Virus record (IMG/VR): IMGVR_UViG_3300010399_000048
Span: 1 to 47,082 of that record
Source: a virus
Direction: 5' to 3' (one strand)
Length of the DNA: 47,082 nt
The translations under genes were made by a program, and so were the position numbers. Below the pieces are notes generated by a model that had not been told where the DNA came from, did no database searches, and was given only the letters and a program-made list of their open reading frames with translations. Positions 1 through 5,269 of this stretch are shown here, one piece after another. Every line of letters starts with the position of its first letter. Position 1 is the first letter of the stretch.

Positions 1-302
1 CTTGTCCCGCTACGGTACGACTAGATATGGTATGTGTACCATGTCCGTTTTTGTACCAACTTGGCAGGATCCAATCCCATTCTTGCCTTGTGTCCGAATT
101 TCCCTGTTTAATTCTCAAATTCCGATTTGCGCACATCTGTTCCGTTTTCACGTCATGTATGCACAACGTCTTTACGATCCTGATTGGCGTCTTTGGTACT
201 ATGTCCATTATAGCTCGCTGTCGAGCTAATGCACTGTCAGAAACTTGACAGTGAGTTATATATCCACATATGATGACATGCCCGAGAATGTCCTGTTTGG
301 TG
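1..302. other. Non-coding junction between two cassette groups
   Basis: I see no convincing gene. Bases 42-57 carry the usual ATGTCCG/T-rich boundary word of the cassettes, and on the minus strand bases 1-10 end in a GGGACAAG leader like the ribosome sites of the other cassettes, so another cassette gene probably starts just left of the window. Bases 104-128 match the element found at 3396-3419 and 5009-5032, which stands about 60-80 bases upstream of the first gene of each cassette group. Two hairpins lie at 211-228 and 232-253. Confidence 0.5.
211..253 (-). terminator. Paired hairpins downstream of the last cassette gene
   Basis: Two perfect adjacent hairpins: TAGCTCG/CGAGCTA with a 4-base loop (211-228) and CACTGTCA/TGACAGTG with a 6-base loop (232-253). 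They lie just after the stop of the minus-strand gene at 303-518 and could end or punctuate that transcript. There is no clear T-run, so they could equally be operators; the function is inferred from position. Confidence 0.4.
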
Positions 303-553
303 CTAGTCTAGGTCATACTCGTAGATTGGTACTACTCCGTAGTAGAATTCGGCATATCCGATAGGTTCATCCAGTTCGTCGGATTCGTCTTCAATTTCCA
401 CTCTGTGCGTTCCGACGTAATTGTCCGGTTCGCACGCATCGCACCCTTCACACTCTTCGTGCATTAAGCGCTGATTTTCCGCTTCTTCCAGAAAGTCACG
501 TTCCTGGTCATTGTCCATTTTTGCCCCTTATGTCAGGAGCATGTCATCATATG
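267..553. repeat. Private inverted repeat around cassette gene 303-518
   Basis: Arms at 267-281 and 539-553 are perfect reverse complements (15 bp, CATATGATGACATGC). Shorter than the arms of the other cassettes, and the ATGTCCG inner end is displaced, but it encloses the gene in the same way. Confidence 0.7.
303..518 (-). CDS. Small acidic cassette protein, 71 aa
   Basis: I do not recognise this protein. It is very acidic (runs such as EIEDESDELDEP) and contains a C-x2-C-x2-C cluster (CEGCDAC, about residues 23-29) that could bind a metal. The start is the ATG at 518, preceded on the minus strand by AAGGGGCAAAA. It is the last gene of the cassette group transcribed leftwards from about 3.4 kb. 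It is enclosed by a perfect 15-bp inverted repeat. The high acidity resembles small early phage proteins, including DNA mimics, but that is only a compositional hint. Confidence 0.7.
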   Translation of the reverse strand: MDNDQERDFLEEAENQRLMHEECEGCDACEPDNYVGTHRVEIEDESDELDEPIGYAEFYYGVVPIYEYDLD

Positions 554-554
554 A

Positions 555-931
555 GGATATACAACATTAGACCGGCATGTCTAATTTGTGCTTGTTATGC
601 GAGTTGTCCGACTTCCCACAGATTGTCACAGTTGTTATAGCTGTCTGTGGAATATTCGGCATTCTCGTGATAGTTGCACATTTGCACCCAATGTACCCTT
701 ACAATGGGATTGTGCAGCGTAGGCTGGGTTTGGATGATTCCTACGCATACGTCGAGTCTGTCCGGTTCGTCCCGAATGTCTGTGTTGAGCGATTCGCACG
801 GAAAGTACCCGTGTTCCTCGCAATCCTCTACTTCGTACCGTTTTACGATGGTTCCTACCCTAAGAGGCATTTTGTTCCCTGTCTCCCTTTTGTCCGTTTC
901 GAGAGACATGCCGGTTTAATACTGTATATCC
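555..931. repeat. Private inverted repeat around cassette gene 595-870
   Basis: Arms at 555-582 and 904-931, 28 bp, 25 of 28 positions complementary; the three differences are all transitions. The gene-proximal ends read CATGTCT and AGACATG. Confidence 0.85.
595..870 (-). CDS. Small cassette protein, 91 aa
   Basis: No recognised family. I chose the ATG at 870 (protein begins MPLRVGTIVKRY) because it follows the leader AGGGAACAAA at the spacing used by the other cassettes; the upstream in-frame ATG at 909 lies inside the right inverted-repeat arm. The N-terminal VGTIVKRY segment is reminiscent of the small beta-barrel start seen in the neighbouring gene at 2521-2733 (IGTRATYNDELY), which may mean a shared fold; this is a weak resemblance. 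The rest is rich in D, E, N and Y. Confidence 0.7.
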   Translation of the reverse strand: MPLRVGTIVKRYEVEDCEEHGYFPCESLNTDIRDEPDRLDVCVGIIQTQPTLHNPIVRVHWVQMCNYHENAEYSTDSYNNCDNLWEVGQLA

Positions 932-955
932 GATTGGACGGTAAAACGGCCAATT
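929..955. repeat. Repeated inter-cassette element, copy 1
   Basis: A 27-base element starting TCCGATTGGACGG and ending CCAATT recurs at 2176-2202 with 24 of 27 bases the same. Both copies follow the right arm of a cassette where the next cassette does not abut directly. It contains an ATTGG/CCAAT dyad. Possible internal promoter, operator or processing site. Confidence 0.5.
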
Positions 956-1018
956 AGATATACTATGATATTCCTTCTGCTACCATAGTATGCTATATGC
1001 TGACATGTCCGGATTTGT

Positions 1019-1156
1019 CTAGTTTAGACTGATTGGTGGGGGAATGTACTCATCTGTACATCTTGGCCAGAACATTACCCTTTCGGGTACTACGTTGGTT
1101 TTTGGTAACTTTCGTAGCCTTTCGTACATATCGGGCTTTTTGCGCCAAATACGCAT
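1019..1156 (-). CDS. Very small basic cassette protein, 45 aa
   Basis: Read by hand on the minus strand: protein begins MRIWRKKPDM and ends PPPISLN. It is preceded by the ribosome site GGAAAGGAACAAA directly before the ATG at 1156, the same layout as its neighbours, and followed by a stop at 1019. Unlike its neighbours it is basic and proline-rich, and I could not find a convincing inverted repeat around it. No family recognised. The good ribosome site and the gap it fills in the array are the main support. Confidence 0.6.
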   Translation of the reverse strand: MRIWRKKPDMYERLRKLPKTNVVPERVMFWPRCTDEYIPPPISLN

Positions 1157-1182
1157 TTTGTTCCTTTCCACATATATAGGTA

Positions 1183-1524
1183 GATCATACGGATTTAAAC
1201 GCCTATGTCCCTTTTTACTGGTTTTAGATCAGATCGACCGAAACGATCTCTTCGTCGAGAGTGTCGGCATTGTCGTATGTGCTCTCGATGTCGAAAATGC
1301 CGATATTCATAATTTCGCACTCTTTGAGCTGTTCGACCGAAATTTCCTTATCGTCGTCATCTTCCAGATAGTCCGCGATGTCCAACTCGTACGTGATTGT
1401 CGCGGTTCTGGTGATCTGAACCTTTTGTCCGGGTCGGAGGATTTCGTCGCTCTTAAGCCTAATGGCCATTTTTGTCTCCTTATATCCGTTTTGGGGAGAC
1501 ATAGGCGTATAGATCCGTATGATC
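1183..1524. repeat. Private inverted repeat around cassette gene 1224-1469
   Basis: Arms at 1183-1210 and 1497-1524, 28 bp with 25 complementary positions. Outer 12 bases perfect; differences at arm positions 13, 16 and 28. Confidence 0.85.
1224..1469 (-). CDS. Small acidic cassette protein, 81 aa
   Basis: No family recognised. Starts at the ATG at 1469 (MAIRLKSDEIL), directly after AAGGAGACAAAA, a strong ribosome site; the longer frame to 1502 would begin inside the inverted-repeat arm. The N-terminal part (about residues 1-30) alternates hydrophobic and polar residues as in a small beta domain; the rest is strongly acidic (YLEDDDDKEISVEQ and TLDEEIVSVDLI). One of the uniform series of minus-strand cassette genes. 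Confidence 0.75.
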   Translation of the reverse strand: MAIRLKSDEILRPGQKVQITRTATITYELDIADYLEDDDDKEISVEQLKECEIMNIGIFDIESTYDNADTLDEEIVSVDLI

Positions 1525-1527
1525 CTG

Positions 1528-1799
1528 AGACATCCTACTTTAGACCGTCATGTCCGTTTTGTTGTCTTATCCGGCTGCCCATTCCATTTCTGTCGTATCG
1601 CACGTTGTGTCACAGTAATGGGCGTCATAGTAGAAATTGTCCGTTTCTGGGTAGATTTCGTCCTCTTCGAACTCTTTGTAATCATTGTCCGTTAAGAGGA
1701 TAATTCGCGTTGCGTCGTACTTGTCCCAAAAGCGCTGTTCGTCCATTTTGTGCTCCTTGTCCGATTTCGTCGGACATGACGGTTTAGAGCAGGATGTCT
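1528..1799. repeat. Private inverted repeat around cassette gene 1567-1746
   Basis: Arms at 1528-1556 and 1771-1799, 29 bp with 26 complementary positions; all three differences are transitions at positions 10, 13 and 16. The right arm abuts the left arm of the next cassette with no spacer. Confidence 0.9.
1567..1746 (-). CDS. Small acidic cassette protein, 59 aa
   Basis: Found by reading the minus strand between the arms. Begins MDEQRFWDKYDATRIILL at the ATG at 1746, after AAGGAGCACAAA, and ends EMEWAAG. Very acidic, with a tyrosine-rich middle and two cysteines five residues apart near the end (YCDTTCD is C-x3-C). No family recognised. Its place between perfect-fitting arms and ribosome site make it a real gene in spite of its size. 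Confidence 0.7.
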   Translation of the reverse strand: MDEQRFWDKYDATRIILLTDNDYKEFEEDEIYPETDNFYYDAHYCDTTCDTTEMEWAAG

Positions 1800-2168
1800 G
1801 ATATAGTGGCTTTAGACGGGTATGTCTGATTTGTCAGGTTTTTGTTACTTTACGGTGATTTTGCCGCTTGGCAGCCTTTCGACCGTTGCGTACCACTTGC
1901 GAGAAGTGTACGGGTTCGGACCGGTTACGGTGTATTTGACGTCGTTTGTCGCCAAATCGTCGCCCTGCCACACAATGCCGTCATTGCCCATCGTTGTCTC
2001 GTAAAGTTCGACTTCGCTGGGGTTTGCGGCGATTGCGTCCTTAAGTGCCTTTTTGGTCGGAATGTCCGATCCGTCCGACTTATTCCTTGCGCCTACATTG
2101 ACCCACTGTGCCATGATTTACCCCTATGTCCGTTTTTGGCAGACATACCCGTTTAGAGCCACTATATC
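1800..2168. repeat. Private inverted repeat around cassette gene 1845-2114
   Basis: Arms at 1800-1828 and 2140-2168, 29 bp with 27 complementary positions; the two differences (positions 13 and 16) are transitions. Confidence 0.9.
1845..2114 (-). CDS. Conserved small phage protein, 89 aa
   Basis: A well-formed small protein (MAQWVNVGARNKSDGSDIPTK at the start) with a helix rich in alanine and lysine (TKKALKDAIAANP), then a beta-rich half ending TSRKWYATVERLPSGKITVK. I have the impression of similar small hypothetical proteins in actinobacteriophages, but I cannot name a family or function. The start at 2114 follows the ribosome site AGGGGTAAATC. Same cassette format and strand as neighbours. 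Confidence 0.75.
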   Translation of the reverse strand: MAQWVNVGARNKSDGSDIPTKKALKDAIAANPSEVELYETTMGNDGIVWQGDDLATNDVKYTVTGPNPYTSRKWYATVERLPSGKITVK

Positions 2169-2175
2169 ACGGATG

Positions 2176-2202
2176 TCCGATTGGACGGGAAAAGCCCCAA
2201 TT
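2176..2202. repeat. Repeated inter-cassette element, copy 2
   Basis: Second copy of the TCCGATTGGACGG...CCAATT element at 929-955. It is followed by CTATGTCATGACAT (2227-2240), a dyad also present at 3659-3672, so the gap between cassettes 1845 and 2288 holds a regulatory-looking insert. Confidence 0.5.
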
Positions 2203-2246
2203 GTTCATTCTAAGGTAATTCCCTCCCTATGTCATGACATCCTACA

Positions 2247-2475
2247 GATAGTCCAGACATAGACGGATATGTCCGTTTTGTCAGCTTTTAGCTACAACGG
2301 TGGCATTTGCCCTTTGCGTCCAGAACTCGACACCTTTGGCAGGTCTTGCACTTTCTGCCCCTCAATGTCGCAAATGTCCATTCTGCGATGGCTAATTCCC
2401 AAATGTCCATATCTATCCCCTTTTGTCCGTTTTTGTTAGGAGATATCGGACATATCCGTTTATGCCTGGACTATC
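2247..2475. repeat. Private inverted repeat around cassette gene 2288-2410
   Basis: Arms at 2247-2275 and 2447-2475, 29 bp with 27 complementary positions; differences are transitions. The first 10 and last 13 bases of each arm are perfect. Confidence 0.9.
2288..2410 (-). CDS. Tiny zinc-ribbon-like protein, 40 aa
   Basis: Read by hand: begins MDIWELAIAEWTF and carries C-x2-C-x2-C at residues 21-27 (CKTCQRC) and C-x2-C at 36-39 (CHRC), the pattern of a minimal zinc ribbon. Start at 2410 after GGGGATAG. It is one of the smallest genes in the array and lies centred between 29-bp inverted-repeat arms. A nucleic-acid or protein-binding role is likely for a treble-clef or ribbon this small, but no partner is visible. 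Confidence 0.65.
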   Translation of the reverse strand: MDIWELAIAEWTFATLRGRKCKTCQRCRVLDAKGKCHRCS

Positions 2476-2476
2476 T

Positions 2477-2786
2477 AGTACGTACCGGTTTAGGTGGACA
2501 TGTCTCTGATGTCCGATTTGTTACTGGATGGTCAGGAAGTCTGATTTGACCGAAAAGGTCGGAAAGCCCAAATCCTCACCATTGTCGTCTATGCGGAGAA
2601 TGGTGCAGATTGTGGTGATTTCGACTGAATGTCCGATATCCTCCTGGTATGTCTGGGTTGAGAGGATTGTGTACAGTTCGTCATTGTAGGTCGCCCTTGT
2701 CCCGATTTTCGGGATTTCAACCGAAATGTCCATCTTGTCTCCAATGTCCGCTTTCGGAGACATGTCCACTTAGACCGATACGTACT
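2477..2786. repeat. Private inverted repeat around cassette gene 2521-2733
   Basis: Arms at 2477-2505 and 2758-2786, 29 bp with 26 complementary positions; all differences transitions. Abuts the arms of both neighbouring cassettes within one or two bases. Confidence 0.9.
2521..2733 (-). CDS. Small cassette protein, 70 aa
   Basis: No family recognised. Begins MDISVEIPKIGTRATYNDELY at the ATG at 2733 after TTGGAGACAAG; a further in-frame ATG at 2769 lies in the arm and is rejected. The alternation of beta-like segments (ATYNDELYTILSTQ, VEITTICTILRID) suggests a small all-beta domain such as an SH3-like barrel, which is an inference from pattern only. Confidence 0.75.
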   Translation of the reverse strand: MDISVEIPKIGTRATYNDELYTILSTQTYQEDIGHSVEITTICTILRIDDNGEDLGFPTFSVKSDFLTIQ

Positions 2787-2787
2787 G

Positions 2788-3048
2788 AATCATCCAGGTA
2801 TAGGCGTGTATGTCCGCTTTTGTCTACGGTTAGGCGGTTTTGACGGTTATGTCTGCGATGTCGATGTTGTCGTAGAAGTCCACAATCTCATCCTTGTGAA
2901 GATTGTGGAGAATGTCCAGAATGTCTTCTCTGGTCATTTTGTGCGTTGTGTCCAGTCCTGTACCTTGTGCGTTGATTTCTACGATAAAGTTCATTTTGTC
3001 TCCAATGTCCGGAAATGGGCGGACATACACACTTATGCCTGGATGATT
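2788..3048. repeat. Private inverted repeat around cassette gene 2830-2994
   Basis: Arms at 2788-2816 and 3020-3048, 29 bp with 26 complementary positions; differences at positions 12, 16 and 18, all transitions. Confidence 0.9.
2830..2994 (-). CDS. Small cassette protein, 54 aa, paralogue of 4028-4222
   Basis: Begins MNFIVEINAQG at the ATG at 2994 after TTGGAGACAAA. Its C-terminal half (REDILDILHNLHKDEIVDFYDNIDI) matches the C-terminal half of the protein at 4028-4222 (RKDIVDILHHVSKSDIHDFADDLDI) at about half of the positions, so the two are paralogues in separate cassettes. The shared part looks like two short amphipathic helices. Function unknown. The flanking arms of the two paralogues are different, so the arms are not simply inherited by duplication. 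Confidence 0.75.
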   Translation of the reverse strand: MNFIVEINAQGTGLDTTHKMTREDILDILHNLHKDEIVDFYDNIDIADITVKTA

Positions 3049-3051
3049 CTA

Positions 3052-3381
3052 ACTTATCCGGTTTTATACCCTCATGTCCGTTTTTGTCTAGATTAGTAGG
3101 TTACGAGTATATCGTCCCATTCGAGCCTTATGGCCGCTTCGACCAGTTCGGGTGAATAGTAGAAATAGTCCGGGTGATCCCGGTCTAGCTCGTATTGTCC
3201 CATTTTGGGAGGCTTCACCACGATTGGCTCGATTTGTCCCTCATTGCGCAGTCTGTCCATTTGGCGCTCAATGTCCCGCTTTGTGCAGGTTCTGGCGGGA
3301 CGCACCGTATAGGGGTGTATATGGTATATGTCCATTTTTGTCCCCTCTTGGGAGGACATGAGGGCATAGAACCGGATAAGT
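3052..3381. repeat. Private inverted repeat around cassette gene 3093-3335
   Basis: Arms at 3052-3079 and 3354-3381, 28 bp with 26 complementary positions; both differences transitions. The outer 12 bases, ACTTATCCGGTT, resemble those of cassette 4643-4987 (ACTTATCCGGTC), the other first gene of a group. Confidence 0.9.
3093..3335 (-). CDS. Minimal ParB/Srx-fold protein, 80 aa
   Basis: Begins MDIYHIHPYTVRPARTC at the ATG at 3335. Residues 24-45 (RQMDRLRNEGQIEPIVVKPP) match the ParB/sulfiredoxin N-terminal domain signature, in which a helix is followed by G-x-I/L-x-P-I/V-V-V; the end (VEAAIRLEWDDILVTY) fits the helix-strand that follows the GERR region. The catalytic-box region G-E-R-R itself is replaced (YFYYSPELVEAA), so CTP/ATP hydrolysis is doubtful. 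It is the first gene of its cassette group. In phages such proteins may nick or bind DNA, or regulate host genes. Domain call good, function unknown. Confidence 0.65.
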   Translation of the reverse strand: MDIYHIHPYTVRPARTCTKRDIERQMDRLRNEGQIEPIVVKPPKMGQYELDRDHPDYFYYSPELVEAAIRLEWDDILVTY

Positions 3382-3393
3382 CCTATTCTGTCA

Positions 3394-3656
3394 CTGTTTA
3401 GTTCTCAAAGACCGATTTCGGACGATCCGTGACATTTTCCCGATCTGCCGGGATTTTCCGTGTTGTCCGATTTCCCCGTTTCCTGCTACTTTAAGTGTAG
3501 CTCGGCCTGGTTTGGCACGAAATATCAGGATATGTCCGTTTTGTCATCTTATTTCCGGTCGAAAAATATCCCACTAAAACCGGACATATGATGACATGTC
3601 GGATAATACCACAGAAAAACGGAAAAACGGACATTGATCTGTGACTTGCGTCACAC
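3394..3656 (-). promoter_or_regulatory. Long leader/promoter region of cassette group 303-3335
   Basis: No gene. On the minus strand it reads: CRP-type operator (3655-3640), a TATTAT box near 3606, CATATGATGACATG dyad (3584-3597), a TTTCCGGTCGAAAA block (about 3552-3565), and finally the element at 3396-3419 about 60 bases before the first ATG. The same elements in the same order occur at 5009-5258 ahead of the other group, so the two leaders are diverged duplicates. Where transcription starts cannot be told from sequence alone. Confidence 0.55.
3640..3655. promoter_or_regulatory. CRP/FNR-type operator, TGTGA-N6-TCACA
   Basis: TGTGACTTGCGTCACA is a perfect match to the half-sites of the CRP-family consensus and also fits GTG-N6-GNCAC reported for Streptomyces Crp. 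It lies about 300 bases upstream of the first gene of its cassette group and directly upstream of a TATTAT box. Host CRP/GlxR-type binding is inferred. Confidence 0.6.
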
Positions 3657-3696
3657 CACTATGTCATGACATGTACGAAATGTCTGGGAGAACCCA

Positions 3697-3984
3697 GATC
3701 ATCCGGGTATAAGAGTGTATGTCCGGATTGTGCTAAATGAGTGAAAGGAACCTTTCGTACGCTTCTGCGAAATCTGCGGTAGAATGTACGGGTATGTCCT
3801 TTTCGTCATCTTTGTCTGGAGTGTCGTTTATGACCAGAACGTACAGATTGTCCGTTTCGATCAGAATGACCGCTATGCCAGGATTGTCCTTTTTGTTACC
3901 ACATGCACACATTCTTGGCATTTTAACTCCTTATGTCCGATTTTGTGTGTTTTGTCGGACATACACTCTTATACCCAGATGATC
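3697..3984. repeat. Private inverted repeat around cassette gene 3733-3921
   Basis: Arms at 3697-3725 and 3956-3984, 29 bp with 28 complementary positions, the best-matched pair in the array. Confidence 0.92.
3733..3921 (-). CDS. Small cassette protein, 62 aa
   Basis: No family recognised. Begins MPRMCACGNKKDNPGIAVILIE with C-A-C near the N-terminus; a hydrophobic beta hairpin (GIAVILIETDNLYVLVIND) and an acidic linker are followed by a helix (ADFAEAYERFLSLI). Start at 3921 after AAGGAGTTAAA. Last gene of the cassette group that begins at 4931. Confidence 0.75.
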   Translation of the reverse strand: MPRMCACGNKKDNPGIAVILIETDNLYVLVINDTPDKDDEKDIPVHSTADFAEAYERFLSLI

Positions 3985-3987
3985 CCG

Positions 3988-4275
3988 GATCAGCCACTTA
4001 TGTCCTGCCATGTCCGTTTTTGTCCGATTATTGGAACATTCGTCCGAAATCTACGGTAATGTCCAAATCGTCTGCGAAGTCATGAATGTCCGATTTGCTA
4101 ACATGGTGGAGAATGTCCACTATGTCCTTTCTGTCCAAAACGCGCGTTGTGGTAATTTCGTCCCCTTCGCCCGTTTCGCCCAGCTCTGTCTCTATACATA
4201 CCCAAAAACAGGTTTTTGCCATTTTTGTCTCCTATGTCCGATTTGTCAGACATGGCAGAATATGAGTGGCTGATC
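3988..4275. repeat. Private inverted repeat around cassette gene 4028-4222
   Basis: Arms at 3988-4016 and 4248-4275; 24 of the 28 aligned positions are complementary, and all differences are transitions in the centre and at the inner end. Only three bases separate it from the arm of the preceding cassette. Confidence 0.88.
4028..4222 (-). CDS. Small cassette protein, 64 aa, paralogue of 2830-2994
   Basis: Begins MAKTCFWVCIETELGE at the ATG at 4222 after TAGGAGACAAAA. Residues about 30-55 (DRKDIVDILHHVSKSDIHDFADDLDI) are the paralogous helical segment also found in the gene at 2830-2994; the N-terminal strands differ. Function unknown. The pair shows duplication and divergence of cassette contents within one array. 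Confidence 0.75.
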   Translation of the reverse strand: MAKTCFWVCIETELGETGEGDEITTTRVLDRKDIVDILHHVSKSDIHDFADDLDITVDFGRMFQ

Positions 4276-4277
4276 CT

Positions 4278-4640
4278 GATCTATGCGGATTTAGGTGGAC
4301 ATGTCTGTTTTGGTCTAGATCAGACCGATTTTCCAGGGTTCGACCTCTAATGTCGCATTTGGGTCGATTACGGTGTAATTGCCCGATTCGTCACCATTGA
4401 AGACGATTTCGGTGATTATGACCGTATTGCCCGAGTTGGGCATTTCGAGAACTATGTACGAAGGGCACGGTTTGTCCGTTTCGCACCTTATGCAGAATTC
4501 CTCCTGGAATCCCACCATTGTCCCGTATTCTACTCTTTCGTCCATTTCGCCCATTCTGCCTACATATGCGTAGGTTGTCATGGTTTGTCTCCTTATGTCC
4601 GTTTTTTTGGGAGACATGTCCACTTAGATCCGCATAGATC
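4278..4640. repeat. Private inverted repeat around cassette gene 4315-4581
   Basis: Arms at 4278-4306 and 4612-4640, 29 bp with 27 complementary positions; differences at 13 and 16 only, both transitions. The inner part GTGGACATGTCT is also shared with the arms of cassette 2521. Confidence 0.92.
4315..4581 (-). CDS. Small cassette protein, 88 aa
   Basis: No family recognised. I start it at the ATG at 4581 (MTTYAYVGRMGEMDERVEYG) after AAGGAGACAAACC; the longer frame to 4623 enters the arm. A C-x2-C pair sits at about residues 30-33 with a third cysteine five residues later (CIRCETDKPC), and the middle is rich in beta-type segments (YIVLEMPNSGNTVIITEIVFNG). Possibly a small metal-binding beta domain. 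Confidence 0.72.
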   Translation of the reverse strand: MTTYAYVGRMGEMDERVEYGTMVGFQEEFCIRCETDKPCPSYIVLEMPNSGNTVIITEIVFNGDESGNYTVIDPNATLEVEPWKIGLI

Positions 4641-4642
4641 CT

Positions 4643-4987
4643 GACTTATCCGGTCTTAGCACCCTATGTCCGTTTTGACTGTTTAGTCTTCGATGTCCGT
4701 TATGGCTGCTCTGGGGTTAAAGCGGTATTCGAGCTGGTTTGCGTTGTATGCGGCTATTGCGGCTTTTAGCGTGGTTTCGAACGTTATGCGGTCTATGACC
4801 ATTACGCCCGACATGTCGCATGCGTCCCAAGTGTCGCAAATGAGCGAGTATGGGAGACCTAGGTCGGTTTCGGCTGCTTTGCCTAGTTCGTCCGCAATGT
4901 CCAAATTGGCTATTTCGCGTGGAACACGCATCTTGTCTCCTAATGTCCGCTTTTGTCCGGACATAGGATGTTAGGACCGGATAAGTC
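4643..4987. repeat. Private inverted repeat around cassette gene 4683-4931
   Basis: Arms at 4643-4672 and 4958-4987, 30 bp with 27 complementary positions; all three differences are transitions. Confidence 0.92.
4683..4931 (-). CDS. Small cassette protein, 82 aa
   Basis: No family recognised. Begins MRVPREIANLDIADELGKAAET at the ATG at 4931 after TAGGAGACAAG. Mostly helical in appearance, with two cysteines (LICDTWDACDMSG) and an alanine-rich helix (FETTLKAAIAAYNANQLEYRF). First gene of the cassette group running left to 3733, immediately downstream of the long leader at 5.0-5.26 kb. Confidence 0.75.
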   Translation of the reverse strand: MRVPREIANLDIADELGKAAETDLGLPYSLICDTWDACDMSGVMVIDRITFETTLKAAIAAYNANQLEYRFNPRAAITDIED

Positions 4988-5006
4988 CTATTTTTCCTCT
5001 TTTTCC

Positions 5007-5258
5007 CCTGTTTAGTTGTTAAATAACGATTTGGTTGGATTTCCCCGGTTTTTCGGAAGTGTCCGAAATTTCCGTTTCCGCCCTTTGGTACCCTTCCAGT
5101 ATACAGGGGGGGCCTTTGCCCGTATATATCGTATATGTCCGTTTTATGACGATATTTCCGGTCGAAAATTATGCGCACATATCATCATATTCCCGATAAT
5201 TCGGACATATCCGTGCAAAAACGACATATGGGAAGTTGATCTGTGATCTGCGTCACGT
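5007..5258 (-). promoter_or_regulatory. Long leader/promoter region of cassette group 3733-4931
   Basis: Non-coding. It repeats, in order, the elements of the leader at 3394-3656: CRP-type operator (5257-5242), CCGAATTATCGG (near 5200), ATCATCATAT dyad, TTTCCGGTCGAAAA block (5157-5170) and the 24-base element at 5009-5032 upstream of the first ATG. A TATACT box (near 5100) follows a CCCCCC run. Transcription starts cannot be fixed from sequence. Confidence 0.55.
5242..5257. promoter_or_regulatory. CRP/FNR-type operator with one half-site mismatch
   Basis: TGTGATCTGCGTCACG: nine of ten half-site bases fit TGTGA-N6-TCACA, and it fits GTG-N6-GNCAC exactly. Same place in its leader as the operator at 3640-3655. 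Confidence 0.55.
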
Positions 5259-5269
5259 AAGGGGGTATA

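Noticed and set aside
577-957. Long plus-strand frames over the cassette region (577-957, 1044-1703, 1842-2156 and others)
   Set aside because: They run opposite to the well-formed minus-strand genes, cross the inverted-repeat arms and lack ribosome sites; they are shadows caused by the T/C-rich plus strand.
1-5000. Integron-like gene cassettes
   Set aside because: In integrons the hairpin-forming attC site is at one end of each cassette with a conserved GTTRRRY core; here the pair encloses the gene and no such core or integrase is seen.
1-5000. CRISPR array
   Set aside because: Spacing is irregular, the intervening units are coding, and the repeats differ from cassette to cassette.
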